Below are positions 1-7,699 of a DNA stretch of 64,000 bases, piece by piece. This DNA is from JAIBBD01 sp041390685. GTDB lineage: Bacteria > Chloroflexota > Dehalococcoidia > UBA2979. Numbering within the stretch: position 1 is the stretch's first letter; every line of letters begins with the position of its first letter. The translations under genes and the position numbers were made by a program. The DNA is taken from positions 372,001 to 436,000 of the forward strand of contig JAWKPL010000001.1 of assembly GCA_041390685.1 (NCBI GenBank), read 5' to 3'. Under the pieces are notes generated by a model. That model saw nothing but the letters and a program-made list of their open reading frames with translations. It was not told the origin of the DNA and searched no databases.

Positions 1-93
1 GCTGCCGCGAGAGTCCCGCGACTCGTACCATGGCGCTCGCGCCGCGGAACGTCACGAGTCGGCTCCGCGCGCCCCGGGAAGTGACGGTCGGCC

Positions 94-993
94 GTGCTGG
101 ATGTATTCCTGGACGTGGTCCTGCCGGTCGCGCTGGTCGCCATCGTCGGCGGCCTCGTCGGCCGCTGGCAGGATGTCCCGGTCGCGCCGATTTCGGTGCT
201 CGTCTTCTATCTGTTCAGCCCCGCGCTGGTCTTCCACTCCCTCGCAACCACCGAGGTCTCGGGCGCCGTCTCGATCCGCATCGTCGGTGTCCTGGCGGCC
301 ACCTACGTCGCCACCTACGGCATCGCCGCCGCATGGTCCGTCGTCGCTCGGCACGACCAGGCGTTTCGCGCGGGGTTCGCGCTCACCGTGATCACGCCCA
401 ACCTCGGAAACATGGGGCTTCCGGTCGCATTTCTCGCCTTCGGACAGCCGGGCCTCGACATCGCCGTCATGAACTTCGTCGCCGGTGCGGTCCTGACGTA
501 CACGGTCGGCATCTTCGTCGCCTCGATGGCCTCAGGCACCCGCGTCGACGCGTTCCGGGCCCCGTTCCGCTACCCCGTGCTCTATGCCGCGGCGGCCGGC
601 ATCGCCATCAACACCGTCGGGGTCGAGCTGCCCACGACCATCGATGCGCCCGCCGCCAGCCTCGCAGCAGCCGCCGTCCCCGCGATGCTCGTCGTGCTCG
701 GCCTCCAGTTGCGACAGGCCGCCGGCCTCGACCACCTGCTGGATACCGCCATGGTCGTCGCGACGCGCTTCCTCGTGGCGCCCGCCGCCGCCTGGTCCGC
801 CGGTACCGCACTGGGCCTCCGAGGCGACACCCGGGGCACCCTTGTCGTCCTCGCCGCCATGCCCACCGCGGTCGTCGCCACGATCCTGGCCACCGAGTTC
901 CGCGCCGCGCCCGTCTTCGTGACCCGCGCCGTGGTGACCACGACGCTGGCCAGCATGCTCACGCTCACCGTCCTCATCTCGCTCGTCCGCTGA
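94..993 (+). CDS. AEC (auxin efflux carrier) family transporter
   Basis: This 299-residue, very hydrophobic protein is probably a secondary transporter of the AEC superfamily in the cytoplasmic membrane. Hydrophobic segments run through its whole length in two blocks, as expected for the roughly 10-helix fold. The conserved Asn/Gly region between the halves is visible (TPNLGNMGLPVAF, near residue 110), and the C-terminal half carries the usual AMPTAVV segment. The length matches the family (about 300-320). The start is a GTG at 94 following a weak purine-rich stretch (gggaagtgacgg). The substrate cannot be told from sequence; relatives export carboxylates or act as permeases. It reads toward the lipoprotein gene at 1149, 155 bases away, so the two need not be co-transcribed. 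Confidence 0.85.
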   Translation: MLDVFLDVVLPVALVAIVGGLVGRWQDVPVAPISVLVFYLFSPALVFHSLATTEVSGAVSIRIVGVLAATYVATYGIAAAWSVVARHDQAFRAGFALTVITPNLGNMGLPVAFLAFGQPGLDIAVMNFVAGAVLTYTVGIFVASMASGTRVDAFRAPFRYPVLYAAAAGIAINTVGVELPTTIDAPAASLAAAAVPAMLVVLGLQLRQAAGLDHLLDTAMVVATRFLVAPAAAWSAGTALGLRGDTRGTLVVLAAMPTAVVATILATEFRAAPVFVTRAVVTTTLASMLTLTVLISLVR

Positions 994-1148
994 CCGCCAG
1001 CCGCCCCCGGCACAGGTCGCCCGCACGAGCCTCCGCGAGACGTTGCAGAACGGGACCGGTGAATTTGCGGCTGGCGTATGCTAGTCTGCCGCATCGCCAT
1101 TGGGGGGCGGGAGACCATCGTCGTCTCGCCGGGGAAGGGGCTGGGGTC

Positions 1149-1655
1149 GTGCGACGGAAGATGTGGATTCTGAGTGTCGGGCTGCTGGTGCTCGTCATGG
1201 CACTGGGAGTAGTCGGCTGCAAGAAGCGCGAGCCCGTGACCACTCGTGCGGCCACCACCAGCGGCGGCGGCAGCGCCGCACCGGTGCGTACCGCGGAGGC
1301 GGAAGTCACCTCGGTCGAGGGCCCCATGGAGGCGCTCGGCGGCAGCGGCGTCACCGGCACCGCGGAGCTCGTCTCCGGTAGCCCCGGCACGAAAGTCACC
1401 GTCTCCGTCACCGGACTCTCTGGCAGCGAGTACGTGGCCTACATCTACCACGGTAGCTGCGAGGGCGCGGGCGAGCGCCATGGTCCGCTGACCGCGTTCC
1501 AGGCCGCCGGCGCTAACTTCACCTCCGAGACGAGTTTCATCTCACTGGCCCTCAGCCACTTCGCGGGCGAGCCACACTTCCTCGTCATCCACACCGGCAC
1601 GAGCGACAACGTCGGCACGGCCGTCAGTTGCGCGGAACTCGAGAACGCCTCATAG
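1149..1655 (+). CDS. Small secreted lipoprotein of unknown function
   Basis: This 168-residue protein has a basic N-terminus, a hydrophobic segment and a lipobox ending in VVGC (Cys near residue 24), so it is likely lipid-anchored on the outer face of the membrane. A Thr/Gly/Ser-rich linker of about 40 residues follows. A beta-rich domain then contains a segment (GTAELVSGSPGTKVTVSV) reminiscent of CHRD/superoxide-dismutase-like folds, but no copper ligands can be assigned. The GTG start at 1149 is preceded by an excellent GGGGAAGGGG Shine-Dalgarno; an ATG at 1161 is an alternative. A TATGCT hexamer at 1077-1082 could be its -10 element, but no good -35 accompanies it. The gene ends just before a strong bidirectional terminator. 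I do not recognise a specific function. Confidence 0.75.
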   Translation: MRRKMWILSVGLLVLVMALGVVGCKKREPVTTRAATTSGGGSAAPVRTAEAEVTSVEGPMEALGGSGVTGTAELVSGSPGTKVTVSVTGLSGSEYVAYIYHGSCEGAGERHGPLTAFQAAGANFTSETSFISLALSHFAGEPHFLVIHTGTSDNVGTAVSCAELENAS

Positions 1656-1703
1656 CGATCGAGGGATGAGGGGCAGCCCTCCACCCGGGTCGACGGACCG
1701 CAC

Positions 1704-1746
1704 AACACGAGAGGGGGAGGCCTGACGGCCTCCCCCTCTTCGTGTT
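1704..1746. terminator. Bidirectional intrinsic terminator
   Basis: A near-perfect inverted repeat has a 12-bp core stem (gagggggaggcc / ggcctccccctc) with a TGAC loop at 1723-1726, extended outward by AACACGA/TCGTGTT. It lies between the convergent lipoprotein and MMPL genes, so it can end transcription from both sides. Confidence 0.85.
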
Positions 1747-1764
1747 GCTCCGCGAAGCGGCCGA

Positions 1765-3996
1765 CTACTCGTCGCCGGCAGCGACGGCGGCCTGAGGCGA
1801 CGGCACGGTCGACGGCCCCTCCACCCGCAGGTCAGGCAGCCAGTGCAGCCACGACGGCAGGTACCAGTTGCGGTCGCCCAGCAGCTCCATCGCCGACGGC
1901 ACGAGGATGAGCCGCACCACCGTCGCATCCAGCAGCACCGCGAACGCCAGGCCGAACCCGAACTGCTGGAACATGACCAGGTCGCCCAGGGCGAACCCGC
2001 CGAAGACGACGATCATGATGAGCGCCGCTCCGGTGATGATGTTCGCCGTCGACCGCAGCCCGAAGGCCACCGAACCCGCGTTGTCGTGCGTGTGGTCGTA
2101 CCGCTCACGGATGCGGCTCAGCAGGAAGACGTGATAGTCCATCGAGAGGCCGAACAGGATCATGAACAGGAACAGCGGCACCCACGCCTCGATGGTGTCG
2201 ACCTGCTGGAATCCGAACAGGTCCGCTCCCACGCCCCGCTGGAAGATGAGCACGAGCATCCCGTACGAGGCGCCCACCGACAGCAGGTTCATGATGATTG
2301 CCTTCACGGGCACGATGATCGAGCGGAACACCATCAGCAGCAGCAGGAAGCTCAGGCCGAGGACGAACACGAACACGATGGGCGTGTAGCGGTCGACTTG
2401 CGCGAAGAAGTCCGCGTTGAGTGCAGTCTGACCGCCCACGTTGACCTCGGCATCGATGCCGGAGAACGCCGCGGGCACCATCTCATTGCGGAGAACCTTC
2501 AATGCGTCGAGCGCCTCATCGCTCGCCGAGTCGCCCGGCAGCGCGACCGAGATGAGGTAGAGCTTGCCGTCCGCGCTCGGGCCGTCGGTGGGGCCGGGCG
2601 CCGGCAGGATCTCGTCACTCGGGTCGGCGATACGCGCCTCCAGCTGCTGGATGGCTCCCGCGACCGGTCCGCTGCTGACATCGTCGGCGGTCACAACGAT
2701 CTCCGTCTTGATCGACTGTCCGACGGAGAATTCGGTGTTCAGGATCTCGAACGCCTTGTACGCGTCCGTCTCGTGCGGGAAGGTGCTCGCACCCGCCGCA
2801 CCGAGGTTGATGCCGAAGTACGGAGTGACAAGCAGGACGAGGAACGCCGAGGCCGCCACCACGCCCGCGACCGCGTGGCGCATCACGAAGCGGGACATCC
2901 CCGCCCAGACGCCCGTGCCGTCATCGAGGTGTTGCCCGCGCTCGCACATGAAGGGGATCGTCAGGCGATTCACGTTGTCGCCGAGAATGCTCAGTACCGC
3001 AGGTAGCAGTGTGAGGCAGATCAGCAACGAGGCCACGGCCGCGAAGATCGCGCCCGTCCCCAGCGAGCGGAAGATGTTCGTCGGCACGATCAGCATGCCG
3101 AGCAACGAGATGATCACCGTCAGTCCAGAGAACAGGACCGCTCGCCCCGCCGTGTCGCCCGCGACCGCGATCGCCTCGAGCTTCTCGCGGCCGTGCCGCC
3201 GTTCCTCGCGGAAGCGCTCGACAATGAAGAGCGTATAGTCGATCCCCAGCGCCAGCCCGATCATGAAGATCATGTTGGTGATGAAGATCGACACTGGGAA
3301 CGCGTTGCTGAGCAGCGCCGCCAGCGACAGCGCCAGCAGGATCGCCACCAGCGCCAGCACGATCGGCACGATCGCCGCCACGACAGCCCCGAACACCAGC
3401 ACCAGCACGATCAACGCGATCGGCATCGCCTGCTGCTCCGCCGCGAGGTCGCTCTCCGCGATCGTCTCGAATGTGTGGTTGATGCTCGCGAAGCCTGCGG
3501 TGACAACGGTGAAGCCATCCTCCCCGTTGCGCTCGTGCAACGTCTCGATGAGCGGATCGATGTGCTCGCCGACCGAGTCGATGTCCCCCACGAGCTTCAC
3601 GGGCACCAGCGTCGTGTGCCGGTCCGCCGATACCAGCGACGGGTCGCCGGACTCGTAGAAACTCGTCCCGAACTCCACGTCGCCTTCGAGAGCGCGCAGG
3701 TCAGTCAGTAGGCTCGCGACAAACGCCTCGAACTGTGGGTCGTCAACAGTCCGGTCCGCCGACTGCACTACCACCTGCTCGAACAGGGGTTCCTTGCCAC
3801 GGACGGCCTCGAGCTGGTTCTTCGCGACCTGTGCCTCTTCGTTGTTCGTGAACTCGATCTCGCTGGTGAACACACTGCCCAAGCTGAAGGCGACGGTCGC
3901 CAGCGCGCCGAGCCCAATCACCCATGCCAGCAAGGTCAGCCACGGCCGGCGGGCGGTCGCCCTCGCCAGGCCGCGCGTCGATAATGGCGATGCCAT
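1765..3996 (-). CDS. MMPL-family RND transporter
   Basis: This 743-residue protein is an inner-membrane exporter of the MMPL/RND superfamily. It has one helix at about residues 18-40 and a soluble domain, then a helix bundle with IGLALGIDYTLF, and then the same plan again (second bundle with LFGLSMDYHVFLL and the typical C-terminal DATVVRLILVPS...LLGDRNWYLP). The internal duplication and length are typical. The ATG at 3996 is chosen because AGGAGGAGG lies 7-9 bases upstream inside the end of tetR; longer starts would run into that gene. Only two bases separate it from the tetR stop, so the two are co-transcribed and probably translationally coupled. MMPL pumps export lipids, siderophores or drugs. 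Local TetR control suggests induction by a small hydrophobic ligand, which is inference. Confidence 0.92.
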   Translation of the reverse strand: MASPLSTRGLARATARRPWLTLLAWVIGLGALATVAFSLGSVFTSEIEFTNNEEAQVAKNQLEAVRGKEPLFEQVVVQSADRTVDDPQFEAFVASLLTDLRALEGDVEFGTSFYESGDPSLVSADRHTTLVPVKLVGDIDSVGEHIDPLIETLHERNGEDGFTVVTAGFASINHTFETIAESDLAAEQQAMPIALIVLVLVFGAVVAAIVPIVLALVAILLALSLAALLSNAFPVSIFITNMIFMIGLALGIDYTLFIVERFREERRHGREKLEAIAVAGDTAGRAVLFSGLTVIISLLGMLIVPTNIFRSLGTGAIFAAVASLLICLTLLPAVLSILGDNVNRLTIPFMCERGQHLDDGTGVWAGMSRFVMRHAVAGVVAASAFLVLLVTPYFGINLGAAGASTFPHETDAYKAFEILNTEFSVGQSIKTEIVVTADDVSSGPVAGAIQQLEARIADPSDEILPAPGPTDGPSADGKLYLISVALPGDSASDEALDALKVLRNEMVPAAFSGIDAEVNVGGQTALNADFFAQVDRYTPIVFVFVLGLSFLLLLMVFRSIIVPVKAIIMNLLSVGASYGMLVLIFQRGVGADLFGFQQVDTIEAWVPLFLFMILFGLSMDYHVFLLSRIRERYDHTHDNAGSVAFGLRSTANIITGAALIMIVVFGGFALGDLVMFQQFGFGLAFAVLLDATVVRLILVPSAMELLGDRNWYLPSWLHWLPDLRVEGPSTVPSPQAAVAAGDE

Positions 3997-3998
3997 CC

Positions 3999-4622
3999 CT
4001 ATTCCTCCTCCTGAACAGGCATGAAGCCGCGCAGCATCTGCGTCAGAATCCCGTATACGCCCTCCGTGTCGATCTCCTCGTCGAACTCGACGAAGAGCAT
4101 CCGCAGGCCCTGCACGCACGAGAGGATCGTCAGCGCGAGCGAACGCACATCGACGTCCTCCCGCAGTTGGCCTGCCTCGCGTACCTGCCGCACGGCCTCC
4201 TCGATCCGGCCCAGGACCTCCGCGTGCATCCGGCGCATCTCACTGCCCAGCGGGTCGCCCTGCTGGCTGGCCGCCAGCGTCGCCGCCAGTCGCACCGCGA
4301 ATCGGTCCCGCGCCGTCGGGTCGCCGAACTCATCCCATACCGTGCGCCCAACGCCGATCAACGCGTCGAGCGGCGACAGTCCATGCTCCCGCCCGTCCTC
4401 GAACAGGGCGCGATTCTCCTCGCGGCAGTAGTCGAAGACGGCCTGGACCAGCTGGTCCTTCCCGGGGAAGTAGCGATAGATGGCGCCCGCGCTGATCCCA
4501 GCTTCACCGGCGATGTCCTGCATCGTCGCGGCATCGATCCCTTTACGGACGAACACGCGCATCGCGGCGTCACGAATCTCAGTCGTCCGTGCCGCAACGT
4601 AAGCTTCCGGCATCCTGCTCAC
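3999..4622 (-). CDS. TetR/AcrR-family repressor
   Basis: This 207-residue regulator has an N-terminal TetR helix-turn-helix (about residues 10-57: VFVRKGIDAATMQDIAGEAGIS then AGAIYRYFPGKDQLV), followed by an all-helical ligand/dimerisation domain of normal length. The start is GTG at 4622; an ATG three codons in is possible. It heads an operon with the MMPL pump. Two palindromes sit immediately upstream, within a plausible promoter, so autorepression and control of the pump are strongly suggested. The ligand is unknown. Confidence 0.92.
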   Translation of the reverse strand: MSRMPEAYVAARTTEIRDAAMRVFVRKGIDAATMQDIAGEAGISAGAIYRYFPGKDQLVQAVFDYCREENRALFEDGREHGLSPLDALIGVGRTVWDEFGDPTARDRFAVRLAATLAASQQGDPLGSEMRRMHAEVLGRIEEAVRQVREAGQLREDVDVRSLALTILSCVQGLRMLFVEFDEEIDTEGVYGILTQMLRGFMPVQEEE

Positions 4623-4648
4623 GCCGCTCCCCGATCCACCCGCGTACA

Positions 4649-4664
4649 GAATGAACGTTCATTC
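4649..4664. promoter_or_regulatory. Proximal TetR operator palindrome
   Basis: GAATGAACGTTCATTC is a perfect 16-bp palindrome, 27 bases upstream of the tetR GTG. It sits at the predicted transcription start of the minus-strand tetR-mmpL promoter. Size and dyad symmetry are typical of TetR-family operators. Confidence 0.85.
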
Positions 4665-4672
4665 ACCGAGCC

Positions 4673-4688
4673 GAATGATTGTTCATTC
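4673..4688. promoter_or_regulatory. Distal TetR operator, imperfect palindrome
   Basis: GAATGATTGTTCATTC has the same half-sites as the proximal palindrome (GAATGA/TCATTC) with a non-symmetric centre. It lies exactly 24 bp from the proximal copy, so two dimers could bind on about the same helix face. It overlaps the predicted -10 of the tetR promoter. Confidence 0.8.
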
Positions 4689-4704
4689 AACTCTCTGATG
4701 TCAA
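4675..4704 (-). promoter_or_regulatory. Predicted tetR-mmpL promoter
   Basis: On the minus strand a consensus -35 (TTGACA, 4704-4699) is followed after 18 bases by AATCAT (4680-4675, 4 of 6 matches to TATAAT). The -10 lies inside the distal operator and the start point falls near the proximal operator, which is the arrangement expected for autorepression. Confidence 0.65.
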
Positions 4705-4808
4705 CGAGGTTATGTCAGATGTATCGCAACTTCGGCAAATCGACGTGTGGCGGCCGCCGGATCGACAGCCGTCTGGACTGCGGCGGTCAGTAGTCGCGGA
4801 CTACGAGG

Positions 4809-5243
4809 TCACGCCCGACCGGGCAGTTCCACCACCGCCACGCCCTGCAACGGACGCTCCCCGCGCTCGTTCTCGATGTACACATCGAGCTTCACGCGCC
4901 CGCCGCCCCCCGGCTGCTCCTCCGTGTCCGTCACGAGCGCGAGCGCGCGCAGTCGGTCATCGCGGTACACCGGCCGCCGGTAACTCGCCGAAATGCTGCG
5001 CAGGCGTCCGTGCGGGCCCATCCAGTCCGTCACGAGGCGGCTCAGCACCGCGAGGCTCATCGAACCCGGAACGATCGGGCGCTCGAACCCGGGCCGCACC
5101 TGCTCGGGCCCGTCCTCAACCGGCGGCACGCCCGAGGCGAGACGCCGCGTCGCCATGAACTCCGCGACCGCGTCCGGCGTCGCGTCCCACGACACATCGA
5201 TCTCGTCACCCGGCTCCACGTCCTCGAAGTACCGCTGGTCCAT
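4809..5243 (-). CDS. MaoC-like hotdog protein (second subunit)
   Basis: This 144-residue hotdog-fold protein resembles the C-terminal (HadB/MaoC) half of hydratase-2-type dehydratases: YFEDVEPGDEID at the N-terminus, RPIVPGSMSLAVL in the middle and a strand-rich C-terminus. The hydratase-2 signature with catalytic Asp and His is not visible, so activity is doubtful or the site differs. The ATG at 5243 overlaps the TGA of the preceding hotdog gene by one base (TGATG), implying translational coupling and a heterodimer. It is the last gene of the men operon string. The likely substrate is an acyl-CoA or acyl-ACP, and a role in menaquinone synthesis is not established. Confidence 0.75.
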   Translation of the reverse strand: MDQRYFEDVEPGDEIDVSWDATPDAVAEFMATRRLASGVPPVEDGPEQVRPGFERPIVPGSMSLAVLSRLVTDWMGPHGRLRSISASYRRPVYRDDRLRALALVTDTEEQPGGGGRVKLDVYIENERGERPLQGVAVVELPGRA

Positions 5244-5701
5244 CACGCCTGCCGAAAGACCCGGGCGAACTCCTCGAACGCGACCTCCGCGTCGTGCTGG
5301 TTGCGGTATCGCGACTGGTACACCGCAAACACCATCGTCCCGGAACGGCCGGTCTTCGCGTACACCTCCTTGACGAGGGCGCTGACGCGGATGGTGTCGC
5401 CGGCCCGCACCGGCTCGAAGTACTCGAACCGCGTACCCGCAGCGTACGAGGTGTTCCCGAAGCGCACGTCAGGGTCGGGCCGCGGCTCCATCAGCAGCGC
5501 GCTCAGGATGCTCGGTGGCGCGACGATCGTGCCGTACGGGCCGCGCGCGGCGGCCGCCTCATCGAGGTACAGCGGATTCGTCTCGCCCACCGCCGCGCAG
5601 TAGCGCGCGATGTGCTCCTTCGTAATCGTCGCCTGCCCGACCTGGAACTCCACGCCGATGATGTCGTGGTCGTACTCGAACGCCGGTTCGGCGCCGCTCA
5701 C
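5243..5701 (-). CDS. MaoC N-terminal-type hotdog protein (first subunit)
   Basis: This 152-residue protein matches the FAS1/HadA-like N-terminal MaoC dehydratase family: VEFQVGQATITKEHIARYC, then GETNPLYLDEAAA where active hydratases have GD.NP.H. The Asp is Glu and the His is Tyr here. A long central segment with SYAAGTRFEYFEPVRAGDTI is typical. The start is GTG at 5701, whose first base is shared with the TAG stop of the PHP gene. Its stop overlaps the next hotdog gene. The pair looks like a two-subunit HadAB/ChsH-type assembly; both members lack the canonical dyad. Confidence 0.78.
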   Translation of the reverse strand: MSGAEPAFEYDHDIIGVEFQVGQATITKEHIARYCAAVGETNPLYLDEAAAARGPYGTIVAPPSILSALLMEPRPDPDVRFGNTSYAAGTRFEYFEPVRAGDTIRVSALVKEVYAKTGRSGTMVFAVYQSRYRNQHDAEVAFEEFARVFRQA

Positions 5702-6360
5702 TACCCCGCGTCCACCCGCTGTGTCTGCTCGACGGTGACGGGGAAGTAGTCGCCACCCGCCAGTTCCTCGACGAGCGCCTCGATCGAGGTCACCGGCCGC
5801 CGGAACGCCGTCAGGCAGCGCCCGATCGCGCTCACGAAGTGCGCGTCCGACCCCCCAACGCAGCGGAAGCCGTACTCTTCGGCCAGTTCCAGCGCACGGT
5901 CGTTCTCAGCGGACGAGCTGCCGCCATTGAGCTGCTCCACGACCTCGATGCCGTCGGGCGTCAGACCGTGCTCGTGCACGTAGTGCGCCAGGCCGATGCG
6001 GGGCCGCCCGGCATGCGCGCCGACGGCGAACCCGCCCGTCTCACGCGCCACCTGGAACAGCTCACGATGCGGCAACGATACCGAGGTGAAGTCGAATCGA
6101 CGTGCCAGTTCCGGGCTCACGCCGTACACCAGGACGTGCCCGATGTCCGTCTCCAGTTCCGCTCCGCGCAGCACGGTGATGCCGTACTGCTCCGCCAGCT
6201 CCGAGTAGTCCACCGCCGGGTCGAACTCCCGGTGCTCGGTCAACACGAAGCCGTCGATGTGGAAGCCGCGCTTTCGTCGCGCGACGATCCACTTGAGGTA
6301 CCCCTCAACGGTCCCGCCCGCGTCGTCCGACGCGTCGGCGGAGTGGGAGTGGAGGTCCAG
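5701..6360 (-). CDS. PHP-domain phosphoesterase with unusual start
   Basis: A PHP (polymerase and histidinol phosphatase) domain: metal-binding HSHS at the very N-terminus, LTEHREF, GAELETD, VGAHAGRP and GSDAH are all present in order. Relatives hydrolyse phosphate esters, including nucleotides, with bound metals. The first ATG/GTG/TTG in frame (6246) would remove the HSHS motif. Translation therefore most likely begins at CTG 6360 (giving LDLHSHS, normally MDLHSHS), or upstream by another non-canonical route. The frame is open without a stop or standard start all the way back to the menC TAG at 6558. The 3' end overlaps the next gene by one base. Expected length (about 219 aa from CTG) fits a short PHP protein. 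Confidence 0.75.
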   Translation of the reverse strand: MDLHSHSADASDDAGGTVEGYLKWIVARRKRGFHIDGFVLTEHREFDPAVDYSELAEQYGITVLRGAELETDIGHVLVYGVSPELARRFDFTSVSLPHRELFQVARETGGFAVGAHAGRPRIGLAHYVHEHGLTPDGIEVVEQLNGGSSSAENDRALELAEEYGFRCVGGSDAHFVSAIGRCLTAFRRPVTSIEALVEELAGGDYFPVTVEQTQRVDAG

Positions 6361-6528
6361 GTACCAGCGCCCCGCGTCAGGGGACGCGGAGGAGGGGTCG
6401 GTTGCGCCGATGGCGGTCGTCTCGCTGATGGTCGTATCCTGCCCGCTAACGGTCGGGTGGTCGCGCGCTGCTGCGCTCCCCCATTCTGGCGAGCGGTCGC
6501 GAACAGCGTCAACGCCGCCCGGCGCGCG

Positions 6529-6559
6529 GTAGTGGGTCAGTTTGACACTGACCCACTAC
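6529..6559. repeat. 13-bp inverted repeat enclosing the menC stop codon
   Basis: gtagtgggtcagt and its exact reverse complement flank a 5-base loop (ttgac, 6542-6546). On the minus strand the stem contains the menC TAG. There is no T run, so it is not a classical terminator; it could be an mRNA stabiliser or attenuator between menC and the PHP gene. Confidence 0.7.
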
Positions 6560-7692
6560 CCGGCGCGCACCTCGGTCCATGCGCCGGTCGCGAGGCGGTC
6601 CACCGCCGCCGGACGCAGCTCGACCCCGATGCCCGGACGCGCCGGCACCCGCAACCGCCCCCGGCGCGGACGGAGCGATCTGGTCACCAGGTCGTCCGCG
6701 AGATGGTCGGCCGTCGAGAGCCCGTCTGCCGGACGGCCCGCCCCCAGCGCCGCCGCGACCTGCAGCGCCGCCGCCGTCCCGATGCTCGAGTCGAAGGTCG
6801 TCGTAACGAACGAGGGGATGCCCCGTTCCGCTGCCCTCCGCGCGATCTCGAGGCACCGCCGCGGTCCCCCCAGCCGCATCGGCTTCAGCACGAGGAAGTC
6901 GACCGCGCGCTGCTCGATGAGTGCATCGAGTACCTCGGGGTCGCTGACGGCCTCGTCCGCCGCCAGCGGCGTCAGCCCGCGGCGGTGCAGGCGCTGCAGC
7001 GCCCGCGCAGCGCTCGCGCGCACCGGCTGTTCCACCAGCTCGACGTCGAGGCTCCCGAGGGCCCTCAGCGCTTCAGCAGCCTGTTGCTCCGTCCACGCGC
7101 CGTTCGCGTCGAGCCGCACTCGCACGTCCGGGTGGGCTCGTCGCACCGCCGTCACGCGGGCCACGTCCGCCCCGAGGTCGCCGGCCGCCACCTTCATCTT
7201 GAGCACCGCGTAGCCCGCTGCGACGGCCTCGCCCGCGAACGCGAGCGTCTCCTCGACGCCGCCGCTGCCGATCACCGCGTTCACCTGCGTCGCCTGCACG
7301 GGCCGCTCGCTCAACAGCCTGGCGACGGACACGCCCCGGCGCTGCCCCTCGAGGTCCAGCAACGCCGTGTCCAGGGCACAGGCAAGCGCCGCTGCTCCCG
7401 GGGGGGCCGTCGCCGCCGTCAGCTCAGCCAGCGCCGCGTCCGGCGATCGCCGGATCGCAGTAGCGCGGTCATCGAGGAGAGCCAACACGTCCGCGACCAC
7501 CCCGCCGCCCAGCGAGAGCATCGGCGACGCCTCTCCAACGCCGCGGAGGCCATCGGCCGCGCGCACCTCCAGCAGCACCCCTTCGCGGTCAGCAAGCGTC
7601 CCGTGCGCTGCCTCGAACCGGTGTCGCAGCGGCAGCCGGAACGGACGCCAGCGCAGCCCTACGAGGCGAACCGGCCGCCCCGCATCGCTCAT
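6556..7692 (-). CDS. menC: o-Succinylbenzoate synthase
   Basis: This 378-residue enolase-superfamily enzyme converts SHCHC to o-succinylbenzoate in menaquinone synthesis. The muconate-lactonising-type barrel is complete. The general-acid/base lysine motif is LKMKV. The three metal ligands are in RLDANGAW, VEQP and AADEA, and the second catalytic lysine is in FLVLKPM. The N-terminal capping domain precedes them. The ATG at 7692 lies 7 bases after the menA stop. The position downstream of menF, D, H and A settles the choice of MenC over other enolase-family racemases. The TAG stop sits in a hairpin stem. Confidence 0.92.
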   Translation of the reverse strand: MSDAGRPVRLVGLRWRPFRLPLRHRFEAAHGTLADREGVLLEVRAADGLRGVGEASPMLSLGGGVVADVLALLDDRATAIRRSPDAALAELTAATAPPGAAALACALDTALLDLEGQRRGVSVARLLSERPVQATQVNAVIGSGGVEETLAFAGEAVAAGYAVLKMKVAAGDLGADVARVTAVRRAHPDVRVRLDANGAWTEQQAAEALRALGSLDVELVEQPVRASAARALQRLHRRGLTPLAADEAVSDPEVLDALIEQRAVDFLVLKPMRLGGPRRCLEIARRAAERGIPSFVTTTFDSSIGTAAALQVAAALGAGRPADGLSTADHLADDLVTRSLRPRRGRLRVPARPGIGVELRPAAVDRLATGAWTEVRAG

Positions 7693-7699
7693 CGCCGCG

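Noticed and set aside
30..1148. A 541-codon plus-strand frame starting at 30
   Set aside because: Its first two thirds are Arg/Pro/His-rich shadow sequence over the AEC transporter; only the part from 1149 is a real lipoprotein.
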